Source: Amorphoplanes friuliensis DSM 7358 (GTDB taxonomy: Bacteria > Actinomycetota > Actinomycetes > Mycobacteriales > Micromonosporaceae). From it: a DNA stretch of 64,000 nucleotides. Both the position numbers and the translations under genes were made by a program. Below are positions 17,993 through 25,464 of the stretch, piece by piece (position 1 is the stretch's first letter; every line of letters starts with the position of its first letter). The stretch is taken from the NCBI RefSeq assembly GCF_000494755.1, contig NC_022657.1, positions 5,246,001 through 5,310,000 on the forward strand, in the 5' to 3' direction. Under the pieces are notes generated by a model. The model saw only the letters and a program-made list of their open reading frames with translations. It was not told the DNA's origin and searched no databases.

Positions 17993-19024
17993 TCAGCTCC
18001 GGGGTGCGGTCAGCAGGTAGTCGTCGGCGTCGGGGCTCCACTTCAGGTCGACGGCACCGCTGGTGGCGGCGGCTTTGCAGAACTGCAGGAAACTGCGGTA
18101 GCCGAGCTTCTTCTCGCTGAAGTCGGGTGCTGTCTTGCGTACCTGATTCTTGAGACCCGAGAGGGCCGCGGCGCCGGACGTGCCCGCCAGGTCCGCGACC
18201 ACGGTGCGGAGCAGGGCGAACGCCGCCTCCCGGTCGCCGTGCTCGGGAAGGGTGACCTCGGGGTCACCCTTCGCGGCGCTGCCGAGGAGCTCGACGACGT
18301 TGTTGCCGGCGAGGTGGCGCAGCAGCTCACCGAAGGCGCGGAAGCCGTAGTCCGCCTCGTTGAAGGTGGGGTCCTTGCGGAGCAGCGTGCGCTTCAGCGT
18401 CGAGGCGGTCACGGCGCCGCTGGAGCTGCGCTGCAGGCCGGCCACACTCTGGGCCACCAGGGCGGAGAGCGAGTCGAGGTCGCGGGCGGGCACCTCGGCG
18501 ACCGGCTGCGGCTCGGGCACGACCGGGCGCGGGCGGACGGGCGGGATCTCCACGCCCTCGAGGCGGTCGTAGTAGAGGAACTCGTCGCAGGCCGGCGGCA
18601 GCAGCGCGGAGGTCGACTTCTCGACGCCGACCCCGATGACCCGCTTGTTGAGCTCGCGGAGCTTGTGGACCAGCGGCGTGAAGTCGCTGTCGCCGGTGCA
18701 GAGCACGAACGTCGAGATGTACGCCCGCTCGAACGCCACCTCGAGCGCGTCGACGACCATCTTGATGTCGGCGGCGTTCTTGCGGGACGCGTTCATGCGC
18801 TGCGGGATGTCGATCAGCTCGACGTGCGAGCGGGTCAGCATCCGGCGGTCCTCGTCGAAGTACGACCAGTCGGCGTAGGCCCGGCGCACCACGACCCGTC
18901 CCCGCTCGGCGAGCGCGTCGGAGACGGGCCGCATGTCGAAGGACATGCCACCGAGGTGGTCACGGGCGCTGATCGCCAGGTTCTCGTAGTCCAGGAACAG
19001 CGCGATGCGTTCTTCGTGATCCAC
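17993..19024 (-). CDS. NYN-domain ribonuclease-like protein with two OST-HTH/LOTUS domains
   Basis: 343 residues. Residues 1-150 are a PIN-like NYN nuclease domain, with acidic active-site positions in LFLDYENLAI (Asp12), NAADIKMVVDAL (Asp86) and CTGDSDFTPLV (Asp112, Asp114). After a Pro-rich linker (about 160-185) come two winged-helix OST-HTH/LOTUS modules (residues 185-255 and 265-340), recognised by the repeated PxFxExxxGxRxFxExL pattern (DPTFNEADYGFRAFGELL; APDFSEKKLGYRSFLQFC). LOTUS domains bind RNA, often G-quadruplex RNA, so it is probably an RNA-targeting nuclease. It starts 9 bp after the stop of the unrelated MFS gene on the opposite side. Confidence 0.87.
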   Translation of the reverse strand: MDHEERIALFLDYENLAISARDHLGGMSFDMRPVSDALAERGRVVVRRAYADWSYFDEDRRMLTRSHVELIDIPQRMNASRKNAADIKMVVDALEVAFERAYISTFVLCTGDSDFTPLVHKLRELNKRVIGVGVEKSTSALLPPACDEFLYYDRLEGVEIPPVRPRPVVPEPQPVAEVPARDLDSLSALVAQSVAGLQRSSSGAVTASTLKRTLLRKDPTFNEADYGFRAFGELLRHLAGNNVVELLGSAAKGDPEVTLPEHGDREAAFALLRTVVADLAGTSGAAALSGLKNQVRKTAPDFSEKKLGYRSFLQFCKAAATSGAVDLKWSPDADDYLLTAPRS

Positions 19025-19033
19025 GCGGTCACC

Positions 19034-20296
19034 CTACGCGCCGGGGACACCGGCGGACCGGTCGTGCATTTCGGGTTCCACCTCCGGGACGGTGAAGCGG
19101 CGCAGTGCCGGCGTCGTCACCGCGATCAGCCCGGTGGCGATCACGCTCAGGATGCCGCCGAGGGCGAGGGACGCCGCACCGGAGGTCACCGTCGCGACCA
19201 GGCCGGCGCGCAGGTTGCCCAGCTCGGGTCCGGCCGAGCCGACGATGTGTTCCAGCGACGCGACCCTCCCCCGGTAAGCGACCGGCGTGGCCGTCTGCAC
19301 GACCGTGCCGCGGGAGACGACCGCCCAGGTGTCGGCCGCGCCCGCGACGGCCAGCAGGGACAGGACGATCAGCAGGTGACCGGTCAGGCCGACGAAGCCC
19401 AGCGACACCGCCCACACCGTGCCGCAGACCAGCAGGACCGTGCCCGGGTGGCGCCGGCGGGTGGCCAGGCCGGACAGGACGGAGGCCAGCACGCCGCCCA
19501 CCGCGACGGCCGTGGTGAACAGGCCGAGGATCTCCGGTCGGCCGCCGAACTTCTCGGCGTTGATCAGCGGGAACAGGGCGAACGGCATGGCCAGCATCGT
19601 CGCCGCCAGGTCGGCGAGGAAGGCGCCGCGGACCTCCGGCGTACGGGCGGTGAAGCGGAAGCCGTCCACGACCGCCGCCGCGCCGGGACGACCCTCGGCG
19701 CTCTCGACACCGCGCGGCAGACCGGCGATGCCGATCAGCGCGAACGCGAAGGTCACCGCGTCGATCACGAAGCACCACGTCGTACCCCACTGGGCGGTGA
19801 CCAGGCCGGCCGTCGCCGGGCCGAGCAGCATCGCCAGCTGGAACGACAGATGGCTGAGGGCGAGGCCGGCGGCGAGCCGGTCCCCGGTGAGCAGCGCCGG
19901 GATGAACGTGCGCTTGGCCGGCCCACCGACCGACGCGAACGCCGAGCCCAGCCCCGCGAGCACCAGCATCAGCGGCACACCGCCGATGTCCGTCGCGGCC
20001 ACCGCGGCCATGCCCAGACTGACCACGAGCTGCCCGCACGAGCACCGGAACGCCAGCAGGCGGCGGTCGACGTGGTCCATGAAGGCGCTGCCGGCCAGGG
20101 CCAGCACGATCATGGGTACGGCGGTGACGAGCCCGACGAGCCCGACCATCGCGGCGCTGCGGGTGTGCTCCCACACGTAGTAGACGACGGCGAAGGCGCC
20201 GAGCTGACCGCCGAACCCGGACGCGGTCGTGCCGAGCCAGAGGCGGCGGAACGGGGGGCTCTCCCGCAGCGGGCGCAGGTCCGCCAGGGCGCTCAC
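19034..20296 (-). CDS. MFS efflux transporter
   Basis: 420 residues from GTG 20296, twelve predicted spans, Enterobactin-exporter/MFS_3 type (FRRLWLGTTASGFGGQLGAFAVVYYVWEHT; LGPATAGLVTAQWGT; FVIDAVTFAFALIGI). It overlaps the upstream marR gene stop (GTGA), so the pair is an operon, and the MarR protein likely controls this pump. Substrate unknown. Confidence 0.87.
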   Translation of the reverse strand: MSALADLRPLRESPPFRRLWLGTTASGFGGQLGAFAVVYYVWEHTRSAAMVGLVGLVTAVPMIVLALAGSAFMDHVDRRLLAFRCSCGQLVVSLGMAAVAATDIGGVPLMLVLAGLGSAFASVGGPAKRTFIPALLTGDRLAAGLALSHLSFQLAMLLGPATAGLVTAQWGTTWCFVIDAVTFAFALIGIAGLPRGVESAEGRPGAAAVVDGFRFTARTPEVRGAFLADLAATMLAMPFALFPLINAEKFGGRPEILGLFTTAVAVGGVLASVLSGLATRRRHPGTVLLVCGTVWAVSLGFVGLTGHLLIVLSLLAVAGAADTWAVVSRGTVVQTATPVAYRGRVASLEHIVGSAGPELGNLRAGLVATVTSGAASLALGGILSVIATGLIAVTTPALRRFTVPEVEPEMHDRSAGVPGA

Positions 20297-20763
20297 AGGT
20301 TGTCGCGCAGTCGCTGGGCGAACGACCGGGCGGCCAGGGCCTCCCGCACGTCGGCGACGGCCTTCATCAGCGGGTACGCGAGCTCGGCGTCGAGGTCGCG
20401 GACGGTCTTCTCCGTCGCCCGCCACTCGGCCTCCAGGAACGGCACCAGGTCCCGCGAGCGGCCGGTCAGCTGAACCTTGCGGGTACGCCCGTCGGTGCCC
20501 TCGGCCGGCTCGACAAAACCGGCCTTGCGCATGGCGGTGGCGGTCTGGCTCATCGCGGAGTGGGTCACCTTGCGCGCGTCGGCGAGCTCGCGGATGGTCA
20601 GCGGCCCACGCCGGCCGAGGTCAATGAGAGGGCCGACAAAACGCGTCCGGATGCCCTCGAAGCGGGGCTCGGCGTAGAGGCCGGCGATGTCGTTGTCCAT
20701 GTCGGCGAGCAGCCGGAAGAGCGGGCCGTAGTAACTGCTGTCGAGCAGATCGGGTTCGGTCAC
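20293..20763 (-). CDS. MarR-family regulator of the MFS pump
   Basis: 156 residues from GTG 20763, winged helix around residues 45-110 (GPLTIRELADARKVTHSAMSQTATAMRKAGFVEP, then the wing GTDGRTRKVQLTGRSRDL). I prefer GTG over the upstream ATG at 20790, because the latter would put the start inside an 18-bp inverted repeat that looks like the autoregulatory operator. Upstream of the MFS gene with a GTGA overlap. Confidence 0.85.
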   Translation of the reverse strand: MTEPDLLDSSYYGPLFRLLADMDNDIAGLYAEPRFEGIRTRFVGPLIDLGRRGPLTIRELADARKVTHSAMSQTATAMRKAGFVEPAEGTDGRTRKVQLTGRSRDLVPFLEAEWRATEKTVRDLDAELAYPLMKAVADVREALAARSFAQRLRDNL

Positions 20764-20771
20764 GCAGAGAA

Positions 20772-20789
20772 TGTAACAGCGCTTATACA
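20772..20789. promoter_or_regulatory. Probable MarR operator
   Basis: An 18-bp imperfect palindrome with core AGCGCT flanked by TGTA..TACA arms (14 of 18 positions symmetric). It lies 8 bp upstream of the marR GTG start and between divergent marR and tetR, so it may repress marR and the pump. Confidence 0.5.
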
Positions 20790-20813
20790 AATTGCCGATT
20801 GACTTTCCTTACT

Positions 20814-20831
20814 TGTGAGTGTGTACTCACA
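20814..20831. promoter_or_regulatory. TetR operator copy 1: TGTGAGT-N4-ACTCACA
   Basis: Perfect 7-bp arms with a 4-bp spacer, ending 3 bp before the tetR start at 20835. A near-identical site (TGTGAGT-N4-ACTTACA) precedes the reductase gene at 21426-21443, so both genes are likely under one repressor. Confidence 0.7.
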
Positions 20832-20834
20832 TAC

Positions 20835-21377
20835 ATGATGCGATCCACGGCCGAGGTCCGGCGCGCCACCGTCCTCCACGAGGCGGTGACGGTCTTTGCC
20901 CGCGCGGGCTTCCACGCCACACCGGTGACAGCGGTTGCCGCGGCCGCCGGCATCTCGGAGGCGTACGTGTTCCGGCTCTTCCGGGGCAAGCTCGGGCTCT
21001 TCGTCGCCGCGGCGGAGGCCTGTTACGACCGCATCCTGGCCGCCCTGGAGGCGGGCGCCGAGAGCGCCGCCAGCGGGGCCACCGAGGAGGTGCTGCGAGC
21101 GATGGGCAGCGCCTACGCCGACCTCATCGCCGACCGTGACCTGCTGCTCTTCCAGGTGCAGGCGCAGAGCGTGACCGACGTCCCCGAGATCCGCGCCGCC
21201 GTCCAGGAGGGATACGGCCGGCTCGCGACCTTCGTGCAGGGCCGGTCGGGCGCGAGCGGCCCGCAGCTTCAGCAGTTCTTCGCGTACGGGCAGTTGTGCC
21301 ACCTGATCGTCACCGCGGACCTCGACGGCATCGACCAGCCGTGGGCGAGCGCACTGACCGCCGGCTTCCGGCACTAG
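20835..21377 (+). CDS. TetR-family repressor
   Basis: 180 residues from ATG 20835 (20838 also possible). The helix-turn-helix is AVTVFARAGFHATPVTAVAAAAGISEAYVFRLFRGKLGLF. The ligand domain follows with KLGLFVAAAEACYDRILAALE. The TGTGAGT-N4-ACTCACA operator abuts its start, indicating autorepression, and the matching site ahead of the downstream reductase shows its main target. A strong terminator separates the two genes, so each has its own promoter. Confidence 0.88.
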   Translation: MMRSTAEVRRATVLHEAVTVFARAGFHATPVTAVAAAAGISEAYVFRLFRGKLGLFVAAAEACYDRILAALEAGAESAASGATEEVLRAMGSAYADLIADRDLLLFQVQAQSVTDVPEIRAAVQEGYGRLATFVQGRSGASGPQLQQFFAYGQLCHLIVTADLDGIDQPWASALTAGFRH

Positions 21378-21384
21378 TCACCGG

Positions 21385-21410
21385 ACCGCCCCGCCCGGGG
21401 CGGTTTTTCT
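21385..21410 (+). terminator. Rho-independent terminator after tetR
   Basis: ACCGCCCCG pairs perfectly with CGGGGCGGT across a 2-nt gap, followed by TTTTCT. It is the clearest intrinsic terminator in the window and lies 8 bp after the tetR stop. Confidence 0.85.
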
Positions 21411-21425
21411 CTGACCCAAAAAGTG

Positions 21426-21443
21426 TGTGAGTGCACACTTACA
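21426..21443. promoter_or_regulatory. TetR operator copy 2: TGTGAGT-N4-ACTTACA
   Basis: It differs from copy 1 by one base in the right arm. Located 16 bp ahead of the reductase ATG, just upstream of its AAGGAG ribosome binding site, so bound repressor would block the promoter. Confidence 0.7.
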
Positions 21444-21458
21444 AACTAAGGAGCCATC

Positions 21459-22475
21459 ATGACCGTTGAAGTTGTTCTCCCCGGCAAGTTCCCCCAGGCC
21501 CTCGAAGTCCGTGAGCGGGAGATCGGCGAGCCCGCCGCCGGCCAGGCCCGGGTCCGCGTGGACGCCACCGGCATCTCCTACGCCGAGCAGGCGATGCGCC
21601 GTGACCTCTACCCCGGGCAGCCCAGCTTCCCGTTCACACCCGGCTACGACTTCGTCGGCACGGTCGAGGCCGTCGGACCCGGCGCGGACGGCACCCTGGT
21701 CGGCTCGCGCGTCGCCGCGGTCGTCAAGACCGGCGGGTGGGCCAGCCACGTGCTCATCGACGCCCTCGACCTGGTACGCGTCCCCGCCGCGCTCGACCCG
21801 GCCGAGGTCGAGACGGTTGTTGTCAACGGCGTGACCGCGTGGCAGATGCTGCACCGCAGCGCCCGCGTCAGTCCCGGTCAGACAGTCCTGGTGCACGGCG
21901 CCAACGGCGGGGTCGGCATGATCCTCGTCCAGCTCGCCCTGCACCACGGTGTCCACGTCATCGGTACGGCGTCACCCCGGCACCACGACGCGCTGCGGGC
22001 GCTCGGCGTCACCCCGCTCGACTACAACGACCCCGACCTCGCGGCGCGGGTCCGCGACCTGGCACCCGCCGGCGTCGACGCGGTGTTCGACCCGATCGGC
22101 GGCGCGAGCGTGCGAACCTCCTACTCGCTGCTCAGCCGTGGTGGTGTGCTGGTCGCGTACGGGAATGCCTCCGCTCTGGGTGGTAAGCAGCCGATGGAGC
22201 TCGTTTTTGTGCGGCTCCTCGCCCGGCTGTTCGTCTGGAACACCCTGCCGAACGGGCACCGGGCGCTGTTCTACAACTTCTGGGCCGGCAAGCTGGTGCG
22301 CCGGGCGACCTTCCGCCGGCGGCTGCGGGAGGACCTGACCACGGTGATCGGCCTGCTCGAGAGCGGCGCCGTCGTGCCGGAGATCGCCGCACGGTTCCCC
22401 CTCTCCGAGATCACCGCCGCGATGGAGCTGGCCGAGTCGCGCACGGTCCGCGGCAAGGTCATCCTCGAGCCCTGA
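21459..22475 (+). CDS. Quinone-oxidoreductase-type MDR enzyme
   Basis: 338 residues behind a clear AAGGAG site. It has a GroES-like N-terminal domain (ATGISYAEQAMRRDLYP, FTPGYDFVGTVEAVGPG) and an NADPH site VLVHGANGGVGMILVQLALHHGVHVIGTAS. Zinc ligands of alcohol dehydrogenases are missing, as expected for zeta-crystallin-type quinone or enone reductases. Target of the adjacent TetR, and so probably induced by a reactive quinone or similar electrophile. Confidence 0.88.
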   Translation: MTVEVVLPGKFPQALEVREREIGEPAAGQARVRVDATGISYAEQAMRRDLYPGQPSFPFTPGYDFVGTVEAVGPGADGTLVGSRVAAVVKTGGWASHVLIDALDLVRVPAALDPAEVETVVVNGVTAWQMLHRSARVSPGQTVLVHGANGGVGMILVQLALHHGVHVIGTASPRHHDALRALGVTPLDYNDPDLAARVRDLAPAGVDAVFDPIGGASVRTSYSLLSRGGVLVAYGNASALGGKQPMELVFVRLLARLFVWNTLPNGHRALFYNFWAGKLVRRATFRRRLREDLTTVIGLLESGAVVPEIAARFPLSEITAAMELAESRTVRGKVILEP

Positions 22476-22502
22476 TGTCGGGAAGGGCCCTAGGATGCGG
22501 CG

Positions 22503-23423
22503 ATGGGACAGATCGACCTGCGGCGGTTGCGATTGCTGCGGGAGTTGCGGGACCGCGGCACGGTGACCGCGGTCGGCACCGCACTGCACATGACCTCGTC
22601 GGCGGTGTCGCAGCAACTCGCGCTGCTGGCCAAGGACGTCGGGGCGCCGCTGCTCGAACCGCACGGGCGCCGGGTCCGCCTCACCGACGCCGCCTGGTTG
22701 CTGCTGCGCCACGCCGACCTGCTCTTCGCGCAGCTCGAGGTGGCGCAGACCGAGCTCGACGCGTACGTGTCGGGGGCGGCGGCGACCGTGCGGATGGACT
22801 GTTTCGCCACGGCCGTCGGGGCACTCGCGGTCCCGGCGATGCGGCGGCTCGGCGAGGACGCACCCCGGCTGACCGTGCGGATCCGCGAGGCCGACACCGA
22901 GGAGGCCCTCGACCGGCTGCTGCGCGACGAGACCGACGTCGTGGTCGGCCTCGACGGTGAGGTCCGCGTGGACGACGCGCGGTTCACCCGGACACCGCTG
23001 CTGGTCGACCCGCTCGACCTCGTACTGCCGTCGGGGCATCCGCGGGCGGGCGCCGACGAGTTGCGGCTGGCGGACCTGGCCGGCGAGGAGTGGATCGTGC
23101 CGCCCGCCGGCCTGTGCCGCGACATCGCCGTGCGGGAGTGTTCCGCGGCCGGATTCACCCCCCGGACGGCCCACACGGCGGACAGCTACGTCTCGGTCTT
23201 CGCCCTGGTCCGCGCGGGCTACGGAGTCGCACTCGTGCCACGGATGGCCGCGCCCGATCGCGAACCGGGTCTCACCGTGCGCGCGCCGCGGGCGCAGCAG
23301 CCGAGCCGCCAGGTGTCGCTCTTCGTCCGGCAGGCCGGCGATCAGGCGCCGCACATGCGGCTGGTCGCCGAAGCCCTCTGCGCGACCGCGGACGAGCTGG
23401 AGAAAGCTTTCAGTTCTGCTTAA
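22503..23423 (+). CDS. LysR-family transcriptional regulator
   Basis: 306 residues. Winged helix at residues 4-62 (LRRLRLLRELRDRGTVTAVGTALHMTSSAVSQQLALLAKDVGAPLLEP) and a two-lobed effector-binding domain after residue 90. It begins 27 bp after the reductase gene and precedes the EamA exporter by 59 bp on the same strand; the latter is its most likely target. Confidence 0.87.
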   Translation: MGQIDLRRLRLLRELRDRGTVTAVGTALHMTSSAVSQQLALLAKDVGAPLLEPHGRRVRLTDAAWLLLRHADLLFAQLEVAQTELDAYVSGAAATVRMDCFATAVGALAVPAMRRLGEDAPRLTVRIREADTEEALDRLLRDETDVVVGLDGEVRVDDARFTRTPLLVDPLDLVLPSGHPRAGADELRLADLAGEEWIVPPAGLCRDIAVRECSAAGFTPRTAHTADSYVSVFALVRAGYGVALVPRMAAPDREPGLTVRAPRAQQPSRQVSLFVRQAGDQAPHMRLVAEALCATADELEKAFSSA

Positions 23424-23451
23424 CGGTAGTGTCCGCAAAAGCCTGGTGGAC

Positions 23452-23465
23452 GCGGGACGTCCCGC
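23452..23465. promoter_or_regulatory. Perfect 14-bp palindrome upstream of the EamA gene
   Basis: GCGGGAC followed by its exact complement, 17 bp ahead of the EamA start and in the short gap after lysR. It could be an operator for the LysR protein or a hairpin at the lysR transcript end. Confidence 0.4.
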
Positions 23466-23482
23466 ACTCCGAGTATCAGAGC

Positions 23483-24394
23483 ATGAAGACACGCTTCCTG
23501 GTTCTGGCGCTGCTCTGGGGCAGCAGCTTCACGTTGATCAAGGAGGCCCTCGCCGGGCTCTCCCCCGCGCAGCTGGTCCTGGCGCGCCTGGTGCTCGGCG
23601 CGGCCGTCCTGCTGACCGTCGCCGCCGTGACCCGCGCCGGCCTCCCCCGGGAGCGTGTCGTGTGGGGCCACCTGGCGGCGGCCGCGCTGTTCGGCAACGT
23701 GATCCCGTTCCTGCTGCTCTCGTACGGCGAACGCAGCGCGGGCGCGGGCATCGCCGGGGTCCTCGTCGGGGCCACTCCACTGCTGACGCTGACCGTCGCG
23801 GCGTTCGCACTGGCCGACGAACGGGCCACACCCCGGAAGCTGACCGGTCTGCTGATCGGCTTCGCCGGGCTCGTGGTGGTCGTCGCCCCGTGGCGGGAGG
23901 CGCTCGGCTCGATCGGCGGTGAGGTCGCCTGCTTCGGCGCGGCGGTCAGTTACGCACTCGGCTTCGTCTACGTGCGACGGTTCCTGTCGCCGCGGCACCT
24001 GAAGCCGGTCTCGCTCGCGGCCGGTCAGGTGTCGGTGGCGGTGCTCCTGCAGGCGGCCGTGAGCCCGTTCCTGGAGTGGGGGCCGGTCACCGTGACGCCG
24101 CGGATCGTGGTCAGCATCGTGCTGCTCGGCGCGTTGAGCACCGGGCTGGCGTACGTGCTCTACTTCCGCCTGATCGACGAGGTCGGCGCGACCACGGCCT
24201 CGGCGGTGAACTACGTCGTCCCGATCGCGGCGGTCCTGGTCAGCGCGGTGGTCCTCGGTGAAGCGGTCACCTGGAACGTCATCGCCGGCGGTCTGATCGT
24301 CCTGGCCGGCATGGCGTACGCGGAGAACCGCCTGCGTCGTCGCACGCAGGCGGCCTCCGGGCCGTCCCCCGCTCAGTCGCGCGGCAGCAGGTAG
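23483..24394 (+). CDS. EamA/DMT-family exporter
   Basis: 303 residues from ATG 23483 with ten hydrophobic segments in two EamA repeats (WGSSFTLIKEALAGLSP in the first; FGAAVSYALGFVYVRRFL and ALSTGLAYVLYFRLIDEVGATTASAVNYVVP in the second). It probably exports an amino acid or other metabolite. Upstream in-frame codons belong to lysR and are not part of it. Its 3' end overlaps the convergent ABC ATPase gene by 22 bp. Confidence 0.87.
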   Translation: MKTRFLVLALLWGSSFTLIKEALAGLSPAQLVLARLVLGAAVLLTVAAVTRAGLPRERVVWGHLAAAALFGNVIPFLLLSYGERSAGAGIAGVLVGATPLLTLTVAAFALADERATPRKLTGLLIGFAGLVVVVAPWREALGSIGGEVACFGAAVSYALGFVYVRRFLSPRHLKPVSLAAGQVSVAVLLQAAVSPFLEWGPVTVTPRIVVSIVLLGALSTGLAYVLYFRLIDEVGATTASAVNYVVPIAAVLVSAVVLGEAVTWNVIAGGLIVLAGMAYAENRLRRRTQAASGPSPAQSRGSR

Positions 24395-25464
24395 GCCTTG
24401 CGCGGGTCGATGGTCACCGTGACGTTGGTGCCCTCGGTCAGTAACCGGCCGGGCTCGGGCCCGGCCTCGGTGACGTTCAGCGTGCCGCTGCTCGTCTCGA
24501 CCTCGTAGTCGACGGTGTCGCCGTGGAAAGTCGCCGACAGCACCGAGCCCGTACCACCCTGGGGGGCGGCCGTGACCCGCATGGTCTCCGGGCGGACCAT
24601 CAGATAGGCGACCGTCTCCCGCTGACCGATGGCCGGGCTGGCAGCCACCGACACCCGACGGCCCAGGACGGTGACCGTGGCACTGCCGGCGGCCACGCTC
24701 TCCAGCGCCACCTCGATGAAGTTGGCCCGGCCGATGAAGTCCGCGACGAAGATCGACGCGGGCCGCAGGTAGATCTCCGCCGGGGTCGCCACCTGCTCCA
24801 CCCGGCCTTTGTTCATCACGACGACCCGGTCCGACATGGTCATCGCCTCCTCCTGATCGTGGGTGACGTACAGGCTGGTGATCGCCAGGGTCCGCTGGAT
24901 CCGGCGGATCTCGGCCCGCATCGCGCCGCGCAGCTTGGCGTCGAGGTTGCTCAGCGGCTCGTCGAAGAGCAGCACCCGGGGCTGGACCACCAGCGCCCGG
25001 GCGAGCGCGACCCGCTGCTGCTGACCCCCGGAGAGCTCGTGCGGGCTGCGGTCCTGCAGACCGACGAGGTTCATGCTGGTGAGCGCGATCTGCATCGCCG
25101 ACTCGATGTCCGCCCGGCTGCGGCGTTGCACCTTGAGGCCGTAGGCGATGTTCTGACCGACGGTGAGATGGGGGAAGAGCGCGTAGGACTGGAAGACCAT
25201 CGCCATCTGCCGTTTCTGCGGCGGTGTCGCGGTGATCGACCGGCCGTCGAGACGCAAACTCCCGGCGGTCCCCGACTCGAAACCCGCGACGATGCGCAGG
25301 GTCGTCGTCTTGCCGCAGCCCGACGGACCGAGCAGGGTGATGAACTCGCCGGGCTCGACCGTCAGCGAGACGTCGTCCACCGCGGTGACCGACGAGCCGT
25401 GGCTCGTGAAGACGCGGGTGATCGATTCGAGCTCGAGCCGGCCGGCGGGGTGCACTGTGGTCAT
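24373..25464 (-). CDS. ABC importer ATPase, FbpC/PotA type
   Basis: 363 residues. Walker A GPSGCGKTT (about 43-51), Q-loop FQSYALFPHLT, signature LSGGQQQRVALARAL, Walker B VLLFDEPLSNLDA, H-loop VTHDQEEA. A C-terminal TOBE domain (TVTVLGRRVSV to the end) is typical of iron, polyamine, phosphonate and sugar-phosphate importers. Start overlaps the permease stop (ATGA). Last gene of the SBP-permease-ATPase set. Confidence 0.9.
   Translation of the reverse strand: MTTVHPAGRLELESITRVFTSHGSSVTAVDDVSLTVEPGEFITLLGPSGCGKTTTLRIVAGFESGTAGSLRLDGRSITATPPQKRQMAMVFQSYALFPHLTVGQNIAYGLKVQRRSRADIESAMQIALTSMNLVGLQDRSPHELSGGQQQRVALARALVVQPRVLLFDEPLSNLDAKLRGAMRAEIRRIQRTLAITSLYVTHDQEEAMTMSDRVVVMNKGRVEQVATPAEIYLRPASIFVADFIGRANFIEVALESVAAGSATVTVLGRRVSVAASPAIGQRETVAYLMVRPETMRVTAAPQGGTGSVLSATFHGDTVDYEVETSSGTLNVTEAGPEPGRLLTEGTNVTVTIDPRKAYLLPRD

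Noticed and set aside
17990..20473. Long plus-strand open frame of over 800 codons opposite the NYN, MFS and marR genes
   Set aside because: Gln/Arg/Gly/Asp-rich composition with no motif; explained by GC-biased third positions of the real minus-strand genes.
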